Shown in pieces: positions 24,197 to 39,100 of a stretch of 64,000 nucleotides of DNA. Under the pieces are notes generated by a model that saw only the letters and a list, made by a program, of their open reading frames with translations, ran no database searches and was not told the DNA's origin. Origin of the DNA: Euptelea pleiosperma (taxonomy: Eukaryota; Streptophyta; Magnoliopsida; Ranunculales; Eupteleaceae); the NCBI GenBank assembly GCA_035048495.1, contig CM068540.1, positions 17,964,829 to 18,028,828 of the forward strand. Reading direction: 5' to 3'. Every line of letters begins with the position of its first letter. Position 1 is the stretch's first letter. The position numbers and the translations under genes are program-made.

Positions 24197-27100
24197 TTAG
24201 AGGGACTCTGCAAACTGAGGGGCCTGCAGATCAAGCTCTTGTCTCATAACACAGTTCATAAACCAGTCACTACTGTAAGTCCATACCCCTCTCTTTGCAG
24301 CAACCAATGCCTCCTCCATGTCTTCTTCACACGCCACAAAGATTGTCTTCGACGGATCATGCACTTTGCCCAGTCTACGAATAACCTGCAAATATGAGGG
24401 AGTATGGTTACTATGGTCACACTCACACCAGATTCAGGCAATACTAATTAGAAACCATTATTCTAATGACCAGTTTTAACCATATAATCAATAATATGGT
24501 AACCTGATACTGCAACTAGAAACTGAGTAATATTGAAAATGCATTTTCAATATATTAGGCATCCAAATGCTAGATAATCACACAATTTTGGAGGCAGTAA
24601 ACTTCCATTTTATCCAACTAAAAAAAAAGACTCCCCGAGAACTTGGAGAGGCACATACAAACAAATGACATGGCCATAAACAGCCACATTTTCTTTCTGA
24701 ACAAGGAAATCGAGATCCATTTAAGGAAAATAATAGGGAGGAGAAAAAGGGGGTTTTTTCTGGTAAAAAAAAAAGGATTTTACCAGACCCAACCATGGCA
24801 CCACAAGCCATTTTAGGAATTAATTTTGACAGCCACAATATTAAAATTAACCAAATTTTTGGTAAGTTTGTCAATTTATGACTTAGCAAAGGGAAGTTAC
24901 CTAGTTATTTTAACAAATTCTACTATTCAAGGCAAACTTTAAAACAAAGGAGAAGTGCTTAATACCCCAATTTTTCATTGTTTCATTGCTTTTGGAAAGT
25001 TCCTAGGTGAAAAAAAAGACTCCATTAAGGGTTTCTGAGTCAAAAGAAACTTGTATGGGTCGAAATCAAGATCAAACAATCCTCGGGTTGGATATTTTGT
25101 AGTTATTCTCCAATAGAAATTATTTTTCATGTAATTCATGTTTCTTTCATACATTTAATCTGCATAAGTATTACAAACGTGTAAATGCATCAGATTTCCA
25201 AATTTCTCCGAGTTTGTGAATTTTTACGAAACTTCTCCAAGTCGGACTGAACTTCCTAAAATTAATTCTGATTTTCAACTGAGCAAAGTTTACGGCCATG
25301 TCAAAGTTTAGTACCTTGCTGACAGCTTGAAAGACGGCATATCAGTATAAGAAACGTGAGATAAAAGAAAAGGAGAAAAGCACCAGCACCTACATGTGCA
25401 TTTGCACATAAGAATGACACATTAACTTCTGTATGTACACGTGCATACAAATGTACAAGCATACATATGTATGCCTGTATGTTGGTGCACACATACATAT
25501 ACACGGTTTCATGGTTCGAAGGACAAGGTATCGTTTCGATATCATTCATGAGCGATACCGAAACGTATCGGGAGTATCGTTCGGTTTTGGAAAAAATTTC
25601 ATGAAACCGAAACGAAATGTTAGTGCAAATTTACACATAAGATGAAGTATCATTCGGTTTCCGTCAAAACCAACTGAAACGGATGTAGTTTCGTCCTATA
25701 GCGAAACTGAAACGAAACGGCCAAAACGTTTCGGTTTTGGCTGAAACTTTGAACCATGACGGTTTAACTACATATGATGTATACAAGGTTTAAAATGGCT
25801 AGTTCGGGTTTTAAGGCGTTTTACCTAAAAAAGGCGAGGCGTAGCCTCGAAGCGGTATTGAGGCGTAAGCCTCATTTTCAAAAAAAAAAAAAAAGCTTGA
25901 AATTTTCTAAAAAACATAAAATCAATTCTAGAAAAAGCATGCCATGTGAAAAAATAACTTAAATAAGCATAAAAGTTATTGAGGCTATAGCTTTTACATT
26001 AGGAGTGACACAGTTGGGCACTCGGGCTGAAAGCCTGATGTTGATATCAAATCTTAAAAACATAAATCACATTACTAAATTACTAAATCTAAATAGTTAA
26101 TAAGTTAAGTCTACTAACAAAATATCAATACTAACAAAGTAATTTCTTTTTGATAAGTAATACTAACAAAGATAGAACTAGGAAAATAGTCGAGCAAGTC
26201 TGTAATGCTTTGATTTCTTGAGTTTGGTGAGGTTCCTCGCATGAAAACCACAAGAAGCGACGAAATCAAAATCTGATGAGATTTGAACTCTCTATGATAA
26301 TTTCTTTCAAGTGGAGATAATTATGGATGAAAGTTAGATTTAGGATTTCTCACAAAATAAAAGGTTTTAGAGAACAAAATAAGACATTTTAGATCATTTT
26401 ATCATAAAAGATTATTGGAAGTGTATTTTGGAAAAAGGAGTGAAAAAAATTTTAAAAAATGAAAAATAAAGGGTTACGGTTTCGGGTTTTATCATGTAAA
26501 AGTGAGGCTATAGCCTCAGTGGATTGAGGCTTAAGCCTCGGAAATGACCACTGAGGCTATAGCCTCGAGGCGAGGCGAGGCGAGGCAACGCGAGCCTCAA
26601 GTCGTAGCCTCAGAAAGCCTTTTTAAACCATGGATGTATACATGTAGGTATGCATGCGTCTTTTTTTAAATGTGCATGAACATATTTACATGTATTATAT
26701 GTTTATTTCCTGTGCAAGGATATATAACCTTTTTCTATTGCAACAAACATGCTTAACTGATTACAAATGCCATAGACCCAAAGATATATTTGATTAGAGG
26801 AAGCAAAACTTCACGCAGCTTGCATTCCTATACATTTGGCAATTGATTTTCAGCTTAGTAAAGTGATTATCAAAGGAGATGCTCGGGTCGTTATAAATAT
26901 TATTAAGGGTGACCAATCCCAAGTTCCTTAGCGCCTCATTCCTTTTTTTCAAGCAAATCCAATCTATCCTTCAGTGCATTGAGGAGGTCCTTGTTGAATA
27001 TCTTATTTTGCTTCTTTATGGTAACTGTGGGGTACCAAGGGCATTCCTGGTATTTTTCCTCCTTTGATCAATATATACTACAACATGGGAAATCGTGCAA

Positions 27101-30100
27101 CATACACACGATTTCCCATTCCCCAATCCTTCTCTTATTTTTCTCTTCTAGCTCTTTCTATGCTTCTCTCAATTGACACTTTTTCTCTTTCTCAATTGAT
27201 TGAAACCTAGGTATTTCCTAGGCATGTGATAACATACTATCACAGCAGGTACCTAGGGTGTTGTTCGTACCTTATGACTGCTACAAGTGGTAGGTGAGTG
27301 CCGCAAGGTGGATATTTGTTCCTAGGGAAAACTGCATGGTTGGGTCTTACTCCTAGGGAAAACCACAAGGTTTTTTGTGTTGGGTTTATTCCCCCTTCTA
27401 ATTGTGCATTATACTATTCACGGAGTATTGTTCCTCATTAATATTCATAGAGTATTGTTCACCGTTACTATATATAGGAGTACTTTTCCCAGGGCATGTC
27501 GCAAGTTCTTTTTTAGACTTCTAGTGCCATCACAAGGTTGATTTATGACTGTCGTGTGTATGTATTGTTGAGTTGCAGGTAACCTTCTGTTTTCTATGAA
27601 AGTGCAAACCCTAGGTTGAAATATGTCCACTCAAAGTTCAATTGGTGATTCTTCCACTACCTGTGGAGTGATAAGTGGTATGTCAAACATGGGTACCCAT
27701 GGTGACCATCATCCATGGTTGCAAGTTACTACAGTTAAATTAGATGGTTTTAATTATCAAGAGTAGACGTAGTCTGCTCGAATGTACATTGGTGGACGTA
27801 AAAAGTTGGGTTATATTAATGGAAAGGTTAGAGCACTAGCTCCGAATGATCCTACATATGACAAATGGGAGGTTGAAAATCTAACTATAATGTCATGGTT
27901 GTTGCATTTTATGGAACCTCATATCAGTAAGGTTTTTTTGTTCTTAACTTCAGCCAAGAAGATCTAGGAATCAGTTGAACAGACTTATTCTTAGGCGAGA
28001 ATTTTGCCAAGTTATATCAGTTACAGCAAGAAATATCCCATTTTCGTCGGGGGGAGATGACTTTGGGAGCCTATTATGCTACTCTACAGAGTAAATGGGA
28101 GGAGTTTGACCACTATCATACTTACGCGTCTATATGTTCTATTGACGCATCATCTTATAGAGCAATGGTAGAGCGTACACAGATGTTTGAGTTCTTTGCT
28201 GGTCCAAACCAAAGTTATGAGCATGCCAAGATCCAGATTCTGGGTAGAGACCCACCTGTTGGATTCTATGTACACCCACGTGGGGTTGTTCCTAGTGGGC
28301 TGCGTTCCACTACCCCACATGGGGTTTATTCCCTATTGCTTATGGGTTAAGTGATGGGCCCATCCACTTAACCCACAATCTCTTTATTTCATGTTAGTGG
28401 GTTAAGTGGTGGGCCCCCACTTGACCCACACAATTTCTCCTTTACTTGTAGAAGGGGTTTCCCCTACTTATAAATATTACTTATGGGAGATTGAATATTC
28501 ACTTCAATTACCCCATTCTCTCTCAAACCCTAATCTCTCATTCTCTCCTTAACCTCCATTATCTCTCTCTCAATCTTTAGCATATTGGTGATAACCTCAA
28601 ACAACAACATGGTATCAGAGCATGGTTACTCTAGGGCCAAAATCATTATCCCCTAGAGTTTCTACGAAGATCTTATATGTGGGCATCCGAAGTCCGGGCA
28701 AGTTTTAAGTAAATCGCAGAGGGTCCTCCTGCGAAGTTCTTGGATATTTTCTGAAACAAAGGAACCAGAGATCTATCATTCCTGGTGTATTGCTTACTAT
28801 CAGTCGTCAGAGATCCACTCTATCCCCATTCTTCAGGATTTTTTATCATTTTTTTGGAAGAACAAGTATATCGAGGTTTTTTGGGTTTTGATTTTCTTCG
28901 AGATTCGTGTCATTTTTGGGCTCTCTACCCAAACCGCCCCTCTCATAGGGCCAGTAAGGTTCGACAGAAACTTATTTTAGAATTTTTGGATCATCGGATC
29001 TTCAGTTCCAAAAATCGGATCTCGAGCTCAGATTTCGGTTTTTCTATTTTCTTGAGATTCGTGCACTGCTTGGGCTCTCTACCTTAGCCACTCCTCCCTG
29101 TGGATTATCTGGGATCTACAGAGTCTCGTTTGAGAATTTTCTAATCGTCGGATCTCCGGTTTGAAAAATCAGATCCCCGACTTAGTTTGTGGATTTTTTT
29201 CTACCTCGAGATTTGCGCGCTGTTTGGGCTTTTTACCCTAACCGCACCTCCTTGTGGATTATCTGGGATCTATAGAGCTTGGTTTGGGATTTTTCTGATT
29301 GTCGGATCTCCAATTTGAAAAATCGCCCGAGTTTTCAGTCCGGATCCGGTTTTGCCTCTTTTGGGTTTTTTACTTTTTTGGAAACCAAGGTTCCCAGGGC
29401 ACTTCTACCCTAGCTGCACCTCCCAAAGTGCTCCTAGGAACCCCCCGAACCTTGGTTTAGGTTCTACAGATCTTCTGTTCGTCAATTCGTTATTTCCAGG
29501 CCTTCCATTGCAATGAGTTCATCAGAGGTTTCATCAGTTGAGGATAACACTCCGTCTCATGGTTCTTATGGAGACCACAACCCCCAATTATGCATCACTA
29601 CGGTCAAGTTTGATGGGACTAACTATCTTGAGTGGAAGACATCGGCACTCATGTACATCAGGGGGCGTGGCTACAGTGAGTACCTCACAGGAAAGACAGT
29701 CTAGCCTACCGCCAAGGACAAATCCTACCGGAAATGGGTTATGGAGAACCTTACGGTGATGTCTTGGCTTCTCCATTCGATGCAACCCCAGATCAGCAAG
29801 GGGTTCATGATCCTTCCTACAACGAGGGAAATCTGGGATTCTGTTACCGAAACCTATTTCCAGGTTGGCAACGCGAAACTCTATGAGTTAAAGCAAGAGA
29901 TTGCTTGTCTTCGACAGGGGGAGCTCAAGCTTGGTACCTATTATGCTTCTCTCCAAAGCAAATGGGAAGAGATAGATCATTTTCAGGACTACACCCCGGT
30001 TTGTGCTGCAAATGTGAAGTCTTTCCGTGCTATGGTTGAGTCCAGTTCCTTTCCGGCCTTCATCCTAGCTTCGAGGCTGCCCGTGTTTAGATACTTGGCA

Positions 30101-33100
30101 GATCTCCTCCCCCTACTTCATTGGCACAGGTCTATGCCTACATTTAGGGGGAGGATAGTCGCCGCACTGCCATGCAGCTACGCAGTGGTAGTGACACTCA
30201 TGATCGATCTGCCCTTGCCTCTACGACTCAGAAGTGTCAGAAATCCTTCCAGAAGAAGACCGGTGATGACAGACGACGTCCCAAGTGTGATCACTACGGC
30301 TGTTTAGGCCATGTGAAGGACACTTGTTGGGAGCTGCATGGGCGCCCACCGAGTCTGAGTCTAAATCCACGTCAGCAATCTTCAGCGAGACAGGAGCCTC
30401 CTGCAGCACTTTCTGTGGCTCAGGACACTGCACCTTCAGCACCTACCACTGGGGATATGGACTCTTTTTCTCCTTGTGATTTTGAGCGACTTCATCGTAT
30501 GATGGCCCAGCTCAATGGGCAAGCCTCCACTTCTACCTCCACCTATGCCCAAACAGGTACTGGATCTGCTTTCTCTGTATCCACTGTTCCTTCTAGTCCC
30601 TCCTGAATCATCGATTCAGGGGCCTCAAATCATATGACTGGTATGCCTTCAGTTTTCTCCAGTTATTCTATTTGTTCTGGTCTTGACAAAGTTAGGATAG
30701 CTGATGGCACCCTTTCCTCTGTTTCCGGGAAGGGCAATGTTCATGCCTCTTCAACACTAACCTTGTCTTCGGTACTGCATGTTCCTCAGTTTACAGCTAA
30801 TCTTTTATCTGTCAGTAACCTTACCAAGAATCTTAATTGCAGTGTAAGCTTTTTTCATTCTCACTGTGTGTTTCAAGATCTGGAGTCGAGGCGGACGATT
30901 GGCAGTGGACGTGAGGAAGGTGGCTTGCACCTCCTGGATCGCTCAGTTTCTTCTTCAGCACATCAGTCCAGCATCAGTAGCAGTAGTCGAGTCAATAAAG
31001 ACCATTTATTGCTTTGGCATAACCGGCTTGGTCATGTACCCGTGTCAATTTTAAAGCATGTCTTTCCTGCTTTCTCTTTTCTTTGCGATGTTCCGTTCCA
31101 CTGTGAAACTTGTGAACTCGCAAAGCATTGTCGCACTATTTTTCTTCTTATAGAAAATAAAAGTACTATTCCTTTCAATATTGTGCATTCTGATGTGTGG
31201 GGTCCTGCCCCGGTGATGTCTTTATTTGGATTCCGATATTTTATAACATTTGTTGATGATTTCAGTGGCTCTACTTGGGTATATCTTATGAAGTCGAAAA
31301 ATGAAGTTTCTTCCATTTTTCAGACCTTCCACAAGATGGTCACCACTCAGTTCAGCACCCCACTCAAAATTCTCCGATCTGATAATGTGGGTGAGTACCT
31401 AGACAAGAGCCTTAGAGATTACTTTGCCTCTCATGGCATTGTACATCAAACTTCTTGTCCGTCGACTCCCCAACAAAATGGGAAAGCTGAAAGAAAAAAC
31501 CGTCACCTTCTAGAGGTTGAGTGTGCCCTTCGTCTTGGGATACAAGTTGCAAAATCTTTTTGGTCTAAATCCATCCTTCTGGCTGCGTATCTCATCAATC
31601 GCATGCCTTCTCGCATTCTTGGCTTTCAGACTCCTTTGTCTGTCCTGCGTCCCGACAGTCCAACTTTCATTGTTCTTCCCAAAGTCTTGGGGTGTATATG
31701 CTATGTGCATGTTCATCGTCACTCTCATGACAAACTTGATGCACGGGCCTTGAGATGTATTTTCTTGCGGTACCCTTCCACTTAGAAGGGATACAAATGC
31801 TATCATCTGGGTTCACGTCGACGTTTCACATCTCTGGACGTTACCTTTGTTGAGCACGTTCCGTTCTTTGGCAATAGAGTCTCTCTTCAGAGGGAGTGTG
31901 ATATTGTGGACAAGAGCCCTGTCCCCATGCCGGTTCTTGTACCCATCTCCACCCTTGTGCCTATGGTCGAATCTGTGTCTACTATTGACAAGGACACTTG
32001 TACTACTACAGCGGCGGATATGCGAGTTTATGCCAGATCCAGGAAGAAAGGACAAGTCACTGATTCTGTGCCTGCCAGTCTACTCTCGGATCCAGGTATT
32101 GTTTCTACCCCCGCTTTAGTTCATGAGTCCTCAGAGACTCCTACTCCAGAGGAGGATCTACCCATTGCACTTCGTAAGGGTGTGCGCACTTGCACCGAGC
32201 ACCCTATCTCTCACTTCGTTTCTTACGAGTCATTGTCTCCATCTTATCAGACATTTGTTAGCACTGTTTCGTCTGTTTCCTTGCCATTTACCATTGTCAC
32301 CCCTGGGATCTTGTTTCTTTACCCAGGGGGAAGAAACCAATGGGGTGCAGGTGGGTCTTCACCGTGAAGCACAAGGCAAATGGTTCCATTGATAGGTACA
32401 AAACTCGGCTAGTTGCCAAGGGGTTCACCCAGACCTATAGGATAGATTAGCATGAGACATTTGCACATGTAGCCAAGATGAACTCAATCAGGGTTCTATT
32501 GTCCTTGGCTGCAAACAGGTCATGGCCTTTACATCAACTGGATGTAAAGAACGCTTTTCTACATGGAGACCTAACAAAGGAAGTTTACATGAAAGTGCCA
32601 CCAGGGTTGAAGCTTGCTGGAAGTGAAGGTAGGGTGTGCAGACTGAAGAAAGCTTTATATGGGTTGAAGAAATCTCCTCGAGCTTGGTTTGAACGGTTCA
32701 GCAGTGCAGTGAAAAAGGTAGGCTACACACAGAGTCAGGCAGATCATACTCTGTTTGTGAAGCATCTACAGACCAGTATCACTGCATTGATCGTATATGT
32801 GAATGACATAGTCATTACGGGGAGTGACCCGACAGAGATCATAAGGCTCAAGGCCTTTTTATCGTCTGAGTTTGAGACGAAAGACCTAGGACCATTGAGA
32901 TACTTCCTAGGGATTGAGGTTGTCAGGTCATCGAGAGGTATCTTCATTTCACAGAGAAAGTATGTCCTAGACTTACTGAGCGAGACTGGGTATTTGGGTT
33001 CGTGACCAGCAAATACTCCTATTGATCAGAACCATCGGCTGAATTCCGAGGACGGTACACTTCTAGGTGATCCTGCCTTATTTCAGCGATTGGTTGGCAA

Positions 33101-36100
33101 ATTGATATATCTTGCCCATACACAACTTGACATTGCTTATGCAGTAAGCGACATTAGCCGATTCATGCATTCACCTCGGTCACCACATCTTGAGGCTGCA
33201 CACAGAGTCCTTCAGTATCTCAAGGGGTCACCAGGTCGAGGCATATTGTTTGGAGTTCATGGTCACCTCAGGGTGGAAGCATACAATGATGCAGATTGGG
33301 CAGGTGCAGTGACCGATAGATAGTCTACATCAGGTTATTGTACCTTCGTTGGAGGCAATTTGGTGTCTTGGAGGAGCAAGAAACAACCAGTTGATGTCCG
33401 ATCCAATGCAGAGGCAGAGTTCCGCTCCATGGCACATGGAGTGTGTGAGCTCTTGTGGTTGAAGATCATGTTAGCAGAACTGGGAGTCAAGGTGACAGAC
33501 CCAATGAGCCTCTATTGCGACAACAAAGTGGCCATTAGCATTGCTCACAACCCAGTTCAGCATGACAGGACTAAACACATCGGGGTTGATAGGCACTTCA
33601 TCAAGGAGAAGCTTCAGCAGGGATTGATTTGTACACCTTATGTAAGGACTCAAGAGCAGGTTGCCGATATACTTACTAAGGGAGTCAACAAGTCAATCCT
33701 GAATACATTGATAGCCAAGCTGGGCATGATGGATATCTTCGCACCAGCTTGAGGGGGAGTGTTGGATTCTATGTACACCCATGTGGGGGGGTTCTTAGTG
33801 GGCTGTGTTCCACTACCCCACGTGGGGTTTATTCCCTATTACTTATGGGTTAAGTGATGGGCCGTGGGGTTTATTCCCTATTACTTATGGGTTAAGTGAT
33901 GGGCCTATCCACTTAACCCACAATCTCTTTATTTCATGTTAGTGGGTTAAGTGGTGGGCCCCCACTTGACCCACACGATTTCTCATTTACTTATAAAAGG
34001 GGCTTCCCCTACTTATAAATATTACTTATGGGAGATTGAATATTCACTTCAATCTCCCCATTCTCTCTAAAACCCTAATCTCTCATTCTCTCCCTAACCT
34101 CCATTATCTCTCTCTCTCTCTCTCAATCTTTAACATATTGGTGACAACCTCGAACAACAACACCACCACCTTCTTCATTGTCTCAAGTCTATTCTTACAT
34201 TCAGATTGAAGAAAGTAAAAAAAGTGACATGTTACACAAATATGTACATGACAGTAGTTTGCATGATAAATCCGCTCTTGCCATACTTTACATAAGTCAA
34301 GCAAGGTAGCCCCGAAATTTTTTGAGAACAATGACAAAGACAAGTTGAAGTGTGAACATTGTGTGCAAAGACGTCACACAGAAGTGTAGTCCATTCCCTT
34401 TCAAATAGGGTCCTCTGCAAAACATTCAGTAGCCTGAGACACATTCATCCAGTTTTAACATCTTCTGAGGGAATGATCACATTTTCCAATGACGAACTGG
34501 AGCAGTTGAAGCGTATAATGGCTCATCTCGACAGACAGTTCGTTGCGTCTATTTCCACATTTACTCATTCAAGTAATTCTAGATTAGCTCTCTATTATCA
34601 GAATAGTATATTAGTTGTAGTAAGTTATCAAGGCAGTCTTGTAAATACCCTTCATATTGTAAGGGCATACTTGTCCATGAAAAGTTTCTCATATAAATAA
34701 GAAGATTGAGAGTCATGTGACACGCACATGCTCCACTTGTCTCCTTCTACCTCTTGTCTCTTCCAAACCCTAACCCTAGAATCTAACCCATATTTTCAAC
34801 TTGGTATCAGAGCCACCAGAGAAGAAGCCCGCGCAAAGTTGCAGACCACAGAGGTGCTGACGTCGCCAGTACCGTACAGCTGGTGTCAGCAACTGTACGG
34901 CCACACGGATCTCGAGGTCAATCCTACCTGAAGGAATGGTATTTTCTGAGATTTATGGTGATTGTTTGGGAATTTTTTCAAGCCTCTTTGATGGCGTTTT
35001 GCCCTTCTTCGTCCAATAAACGAAAAAATTGTTTCTCTTTTTTTGAATGGTCTAATTTGTGGGGTTTTTTGCCTGTTTGTTGCTTGAATCTGACCCCCTA
35101 CTCTATTACCATCCTGACAAAACAAGTCCCATGTCATTCCATGGAGTTTTGAGCGTTTGGGAGATGAAAGTTCCCCTTGAAGTTACCGTCAATATCCATT
35201 TTTGCTCCTTTCGGGTTCGTTTTGGGTTCTAAACCCTATAGACTCATCCTCCAACTGTTTAAAGGCATGTTGGTGTATACGACCTTCTTCATCTGTGTCG
35301 ATTGATATCGGGTACACATGTCTACCGAAGGAGGTGGTGTAGAGTCCTCAGTAAGCTCAGAAGCGATCTCTGGGAGTGCCGGGGGGTCCATAGTGACTCA
35401 AATTGGCTTCGAAAACCTTGGATTATAGATTACCACAATAAAGTTAGATGGGAAGATTTAATTGGAATGATCTCAAGCAGCCAAGATGTATATCAGTGGC
35501 CGAGGGAAGTTGGGATACATCACAGGGCGAGTTGTTGAGCCCAAGATGGTTTATGATCCATTTATTTGAGAAGTGGGAGATCGAGAACCTCACAGTCATG
35601 TATTGGCTCCTTAACTCCATGCAGCCCCACATTAGCCAAGGTTTCTTGTTACTGCGTACGGCCAAAGAGGTATGGGACACGGCTTGCCAAACTTATTCTC
35701 ACCACCTCCAGGTCCAGATTGATCTACTTCTACTCCCTAGCGTTTTCAGAGGGACAAGGTTCCCATGTCTCCTGCTCTTCCAGCTGCCCCGTCTTCTGCA
35801 GTGAGGTTTTCCGATAGAGCGAGGCCCAAGTGTGACTATTATGGTTGCCTTCGACATGTGAAGGACAAATGCTAGGAATTGCATGGTCGACCACCAAGGC
35901 CCAAATGCCCAATGGCTCTTGCGGCGCATAGTGCCAATTTAGATTCTACAATGGTTGCTGAGATGAAGAATCACCATCGAGGTAACTCATTCACTTCTCC
36001 TTGGTAGCAACATCCCTGAGTCTTATTGGTTTGATGTTGTTCTTACTACTGCATATCTTATTAATCGCATGCCTTCACGTACTTTGCACTTTAAGACACC

Positions 36101-39100
36101 TTACCAGACCCTTAAACCTAATTGCCCCTTGTTTTCAATTCCTCCTCGTATTTTTGGGTGTGTGTGATATGTCCATGCTCTGGACATACCAAGTTGGATC
36201 CCAAGGCTATCAAGCGCATCTTTCTTGGTTATTCTTCCTCCCACAAAGGGTACAAGTGCTACCACACCTTGTCTAGGAAGAAGTTTGTCGCCATGGATGT
36301 CACATTTCGTGAGGATACTCCCTTCTTCCCAACTGCCTCTCTTCAGGTAGGGCTGGCAATGGATCGGGTTCGAGTCGGATTGGTACTAATTTGGTACCGA
36401 TCCAATAAGAAATTCGATAGATTCGGACCCGATCTGATCAATAAAAATCAGTTCCAGAACCGATCCGATATTTTTAGATCGGTTCCAAGTCCGATCCGAT
36501 CCCATATGTATTAATTTAATCCCATTAAGCATGTAATAAATAATATATATTTTTAAATACCTTTATGTAATTAAATATATCTATATAATATATATTATAT
36601 ATCTTATAGATATCGGATCTATATCGGATCAGGACAAGGTCGATCCGATAAGAGATCGGATCGACAATCTGTGATTCGATACCGATCCGATAACGAAAAA
36701 TGTAGTTCCGGACCCGATTTTTTCGGATCGGATCTTGGGGTTGATCCGATCCATTGCCAGCCCTATCTTCAGGGGGGGAGAAGTAGTGAAGGGAGGCCTT
36801 CTTCCTCTTCACATGTTCCCTTTCCTACTACTCTTCCAAAACCTACTCTTCTGGTTGAAAGGACTAATACTCTTCCAACATCCACTCTCCTTGTTGAACG
36901 GACTGATCGGCCTACTACTGATAATAGTTGTAGGGGTGTTCAAGAGGAACTTAAAGTTTAACGCCAAAGAGGGAAAGCCATAACTGATTCACCAGCCATA
37001 CCAGTTGTACCATCTGTGGATCCAGGTAATATATTTCATCCCATGATCCTAGTATGCTTTCTGTTTCTGTTCCTGTTACTACTGATGCATGTGCCTCTGG
37101 TCTCCTTATTGCTCTCAGAAAGGGTACGAGGAGTTGTACTTAATACCCTCTCAATAACTTTGTTTCGTACGAGGCCTTGTCCCCATCTTACAGGTCATTT
37201 GTTATTCATTGTCCTCCATCCCCATACCTTCCTCTGTGTAGAAGGATTAAAGCATCCTAAGTGGAAGGATACAATGGTTGAAGAGATGAGAGCCTAAGAA
37301 AAGAACAATACTTGGGAACTGGTTGACTTACCTAGAAGGAAGAAGCTAGTGGGACGCAAATGGATATACATTGTGAAAAACAGGGAAGATGGGTCAGTAG
37401 AGAAGTACATGGCACGACTGGTAGCCAAAAGATACTCACAGACATGGGATCTACTACGTGGAGAAATTTGCCCCAGTTGCGAAAATAAACTCCGTAAGGG
37501 TGTTATTTCCCTTGCTTCAAACCAGTCATGGCCTCTCCATCAACTTGATGTGAAGAACGCATTTCTTCATGGGGATCTAAAAAAAGAAGTTTACATGATT
37601 CCCCCTCCAGGATTCAAGCTAACAGGGGATGATAGGAGAGTGTGCAAACTGAAGAAGTCCTTGTATGGGCTAAAGCAATCTCCAAGAGCATAGTTTGAGA
37701 GGTTTGCCCAAGTAGTGAAGAACTTGGGCAACACCCAAAGCCATGCTGATCATACTCTGTTCTTTAGGCATCATGAGAAGAGCATCACTACTCTCATCGT
37801 CTATGTTGATGACATCATTGTCACATGCAATGATGTTGAAGAAGTTCAAAGCTAAAAAAGGCATTTAGTGGGCGAGTTTGAGACCAAGGACCTCAGACCC
37901 TTAAAGTACTTTCTGGGCATAGAGGTTGCAAGATCCAATCAGGGGATCTTCATCTCACAAAAGAATACGTCCTTGATCTGCTAAAGGATGCTGGAAAATT
38001 AAAGGCCAGACCCGTGGACACCCCTATAAAACAGAATCACAGGTTAAGTGAGGCAAGTGTGAGTTACTGATGGACGTTGAGAGTTTTCAGAGACTAGTTG
38101 CGAGGTTGATATACCTCTCTTTGACTAGACCAGATATTGCATATGCAGTCAGCGTGATCAGCCAGTATACGCACTCACCTATAGACGCCCAATTGGAGGT
38201 AGCACACAGGATTGAGATATCTCAAATCCTCCATGGTAGTGGACTTCTCTTCAAGAAATATGGCCACATGAGAGTGGAGTCATATATTGATGCAGATTGA
38301 GCAGGTGCAAAGGATGACAGACGATCCACTTCAGGATATTGCACATTTGTTGGGGGCAATCTTGTGACGTAGAGAAGTAAGAAACAACTTGTGGTTGCTT
38401 AATCCAGTGCAAAGGCTGAGTTTCGAAATATGGCTCATAGCTTCTGCGAGATGTTGTGGTTGAAGATCTTAGTGGCCGAACTGGGATTTTCTGTTAATGG
38501 CTCAATGAGCTTGTATTGTGATAATAAGGCAACAATTAATATTGCTCATAATCCAATTCAGCATGATTAAGCAAAGCACATTGAAGTGAACAGACACTTC
38601 ATACGAGAGAAGATTTTTTCTAAGGAAGTTTGTACTCCTTTTGTGAAAACTGAAGAGCAGGTAGCAGATGTTTTCATGAAAGGGGTTCCTAGTCATCAAC
38701 TATACAGGTGTCTCAGCAAGTTGGGCATGATAGATATCTACGCACCAACTTAAGGGAGAGTGTTATCAGAATAGTATATTAGTAGTAGTACGTCATCAGG
38801 GTAGTCTTGTACATATCATTCATATTGTAAGAGCATACTTGTCCATGTAAGGTTTCTCATATAAATAAGAAGATTGGGAGTCATGTAACACACACATGCT
38901 CCACTTCTCCCTTCATTATCCTCTCTCCTTCCTTGTCTCTACCAAAGCCTAACCCTAGAATCTAACCTAACCCATACTTTCAACTCTCTCCTTGTGTCCT
39001 CCACATCTTTCGATCTATCTTGGATCATCGATTTAAGGGCCTCAAATCATATGACTGGTATGTCATTTGTTTACACATCCTATAGTGTTTGTTTTGGTAA

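Larger units (their letters stand above)
28257..34162 (+). mobile_element. younger Ty1/copia retrotransposon nested in gag of the outer element
   Basis: LTRs 28257-28609 and 33760-34162 both begin TGTTGGATTCTATG and end AACAACAACA. A perfect 5-bp duplication CCACC flanks it (28252-28256 and 34163-34167). The primer site TGGTATCAGAGC follows the 5' LTR at 28610-28621. The polypurine tract GAGGGGGAG precedes the 3' LTR (33751-33759). The LTRs look close to identical apart from an extra 42-bp tandem copy in the 3' LTR and a longer TC run. It is the best-preserved element in the window. Confidence 0.95.
34593..38985 (+). mobile_element. degenerate Ty1/copia element nested near the gag-pol junction of the outer element
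   Basis: LTRs 34593-34801 and 38761-38985 share TATCAGAATAGTATATTAGT, TCATATAAATAAGAAGATTG and a final TTTCAACT. The 5-bp repeat CTCTC flanks it (34588-34592 and 38986-38990). The primer site TGGTATCAGAGC is at 34802-34813. Excising it rejoins the outer element in frame just before the protease (SRLAL to LVSST...SWIID), which confirms the borders. Its LTR ends in ACT rather than the usual CA. A 418-bp hAT MITE lies inside. Confidence 0.87.

Noticed and set aside
24188..24397. Plus-strand frame over the last BRCT exon
   Set aside because: It is the antisense shadow of the exon that encodes the end of BRCT2.
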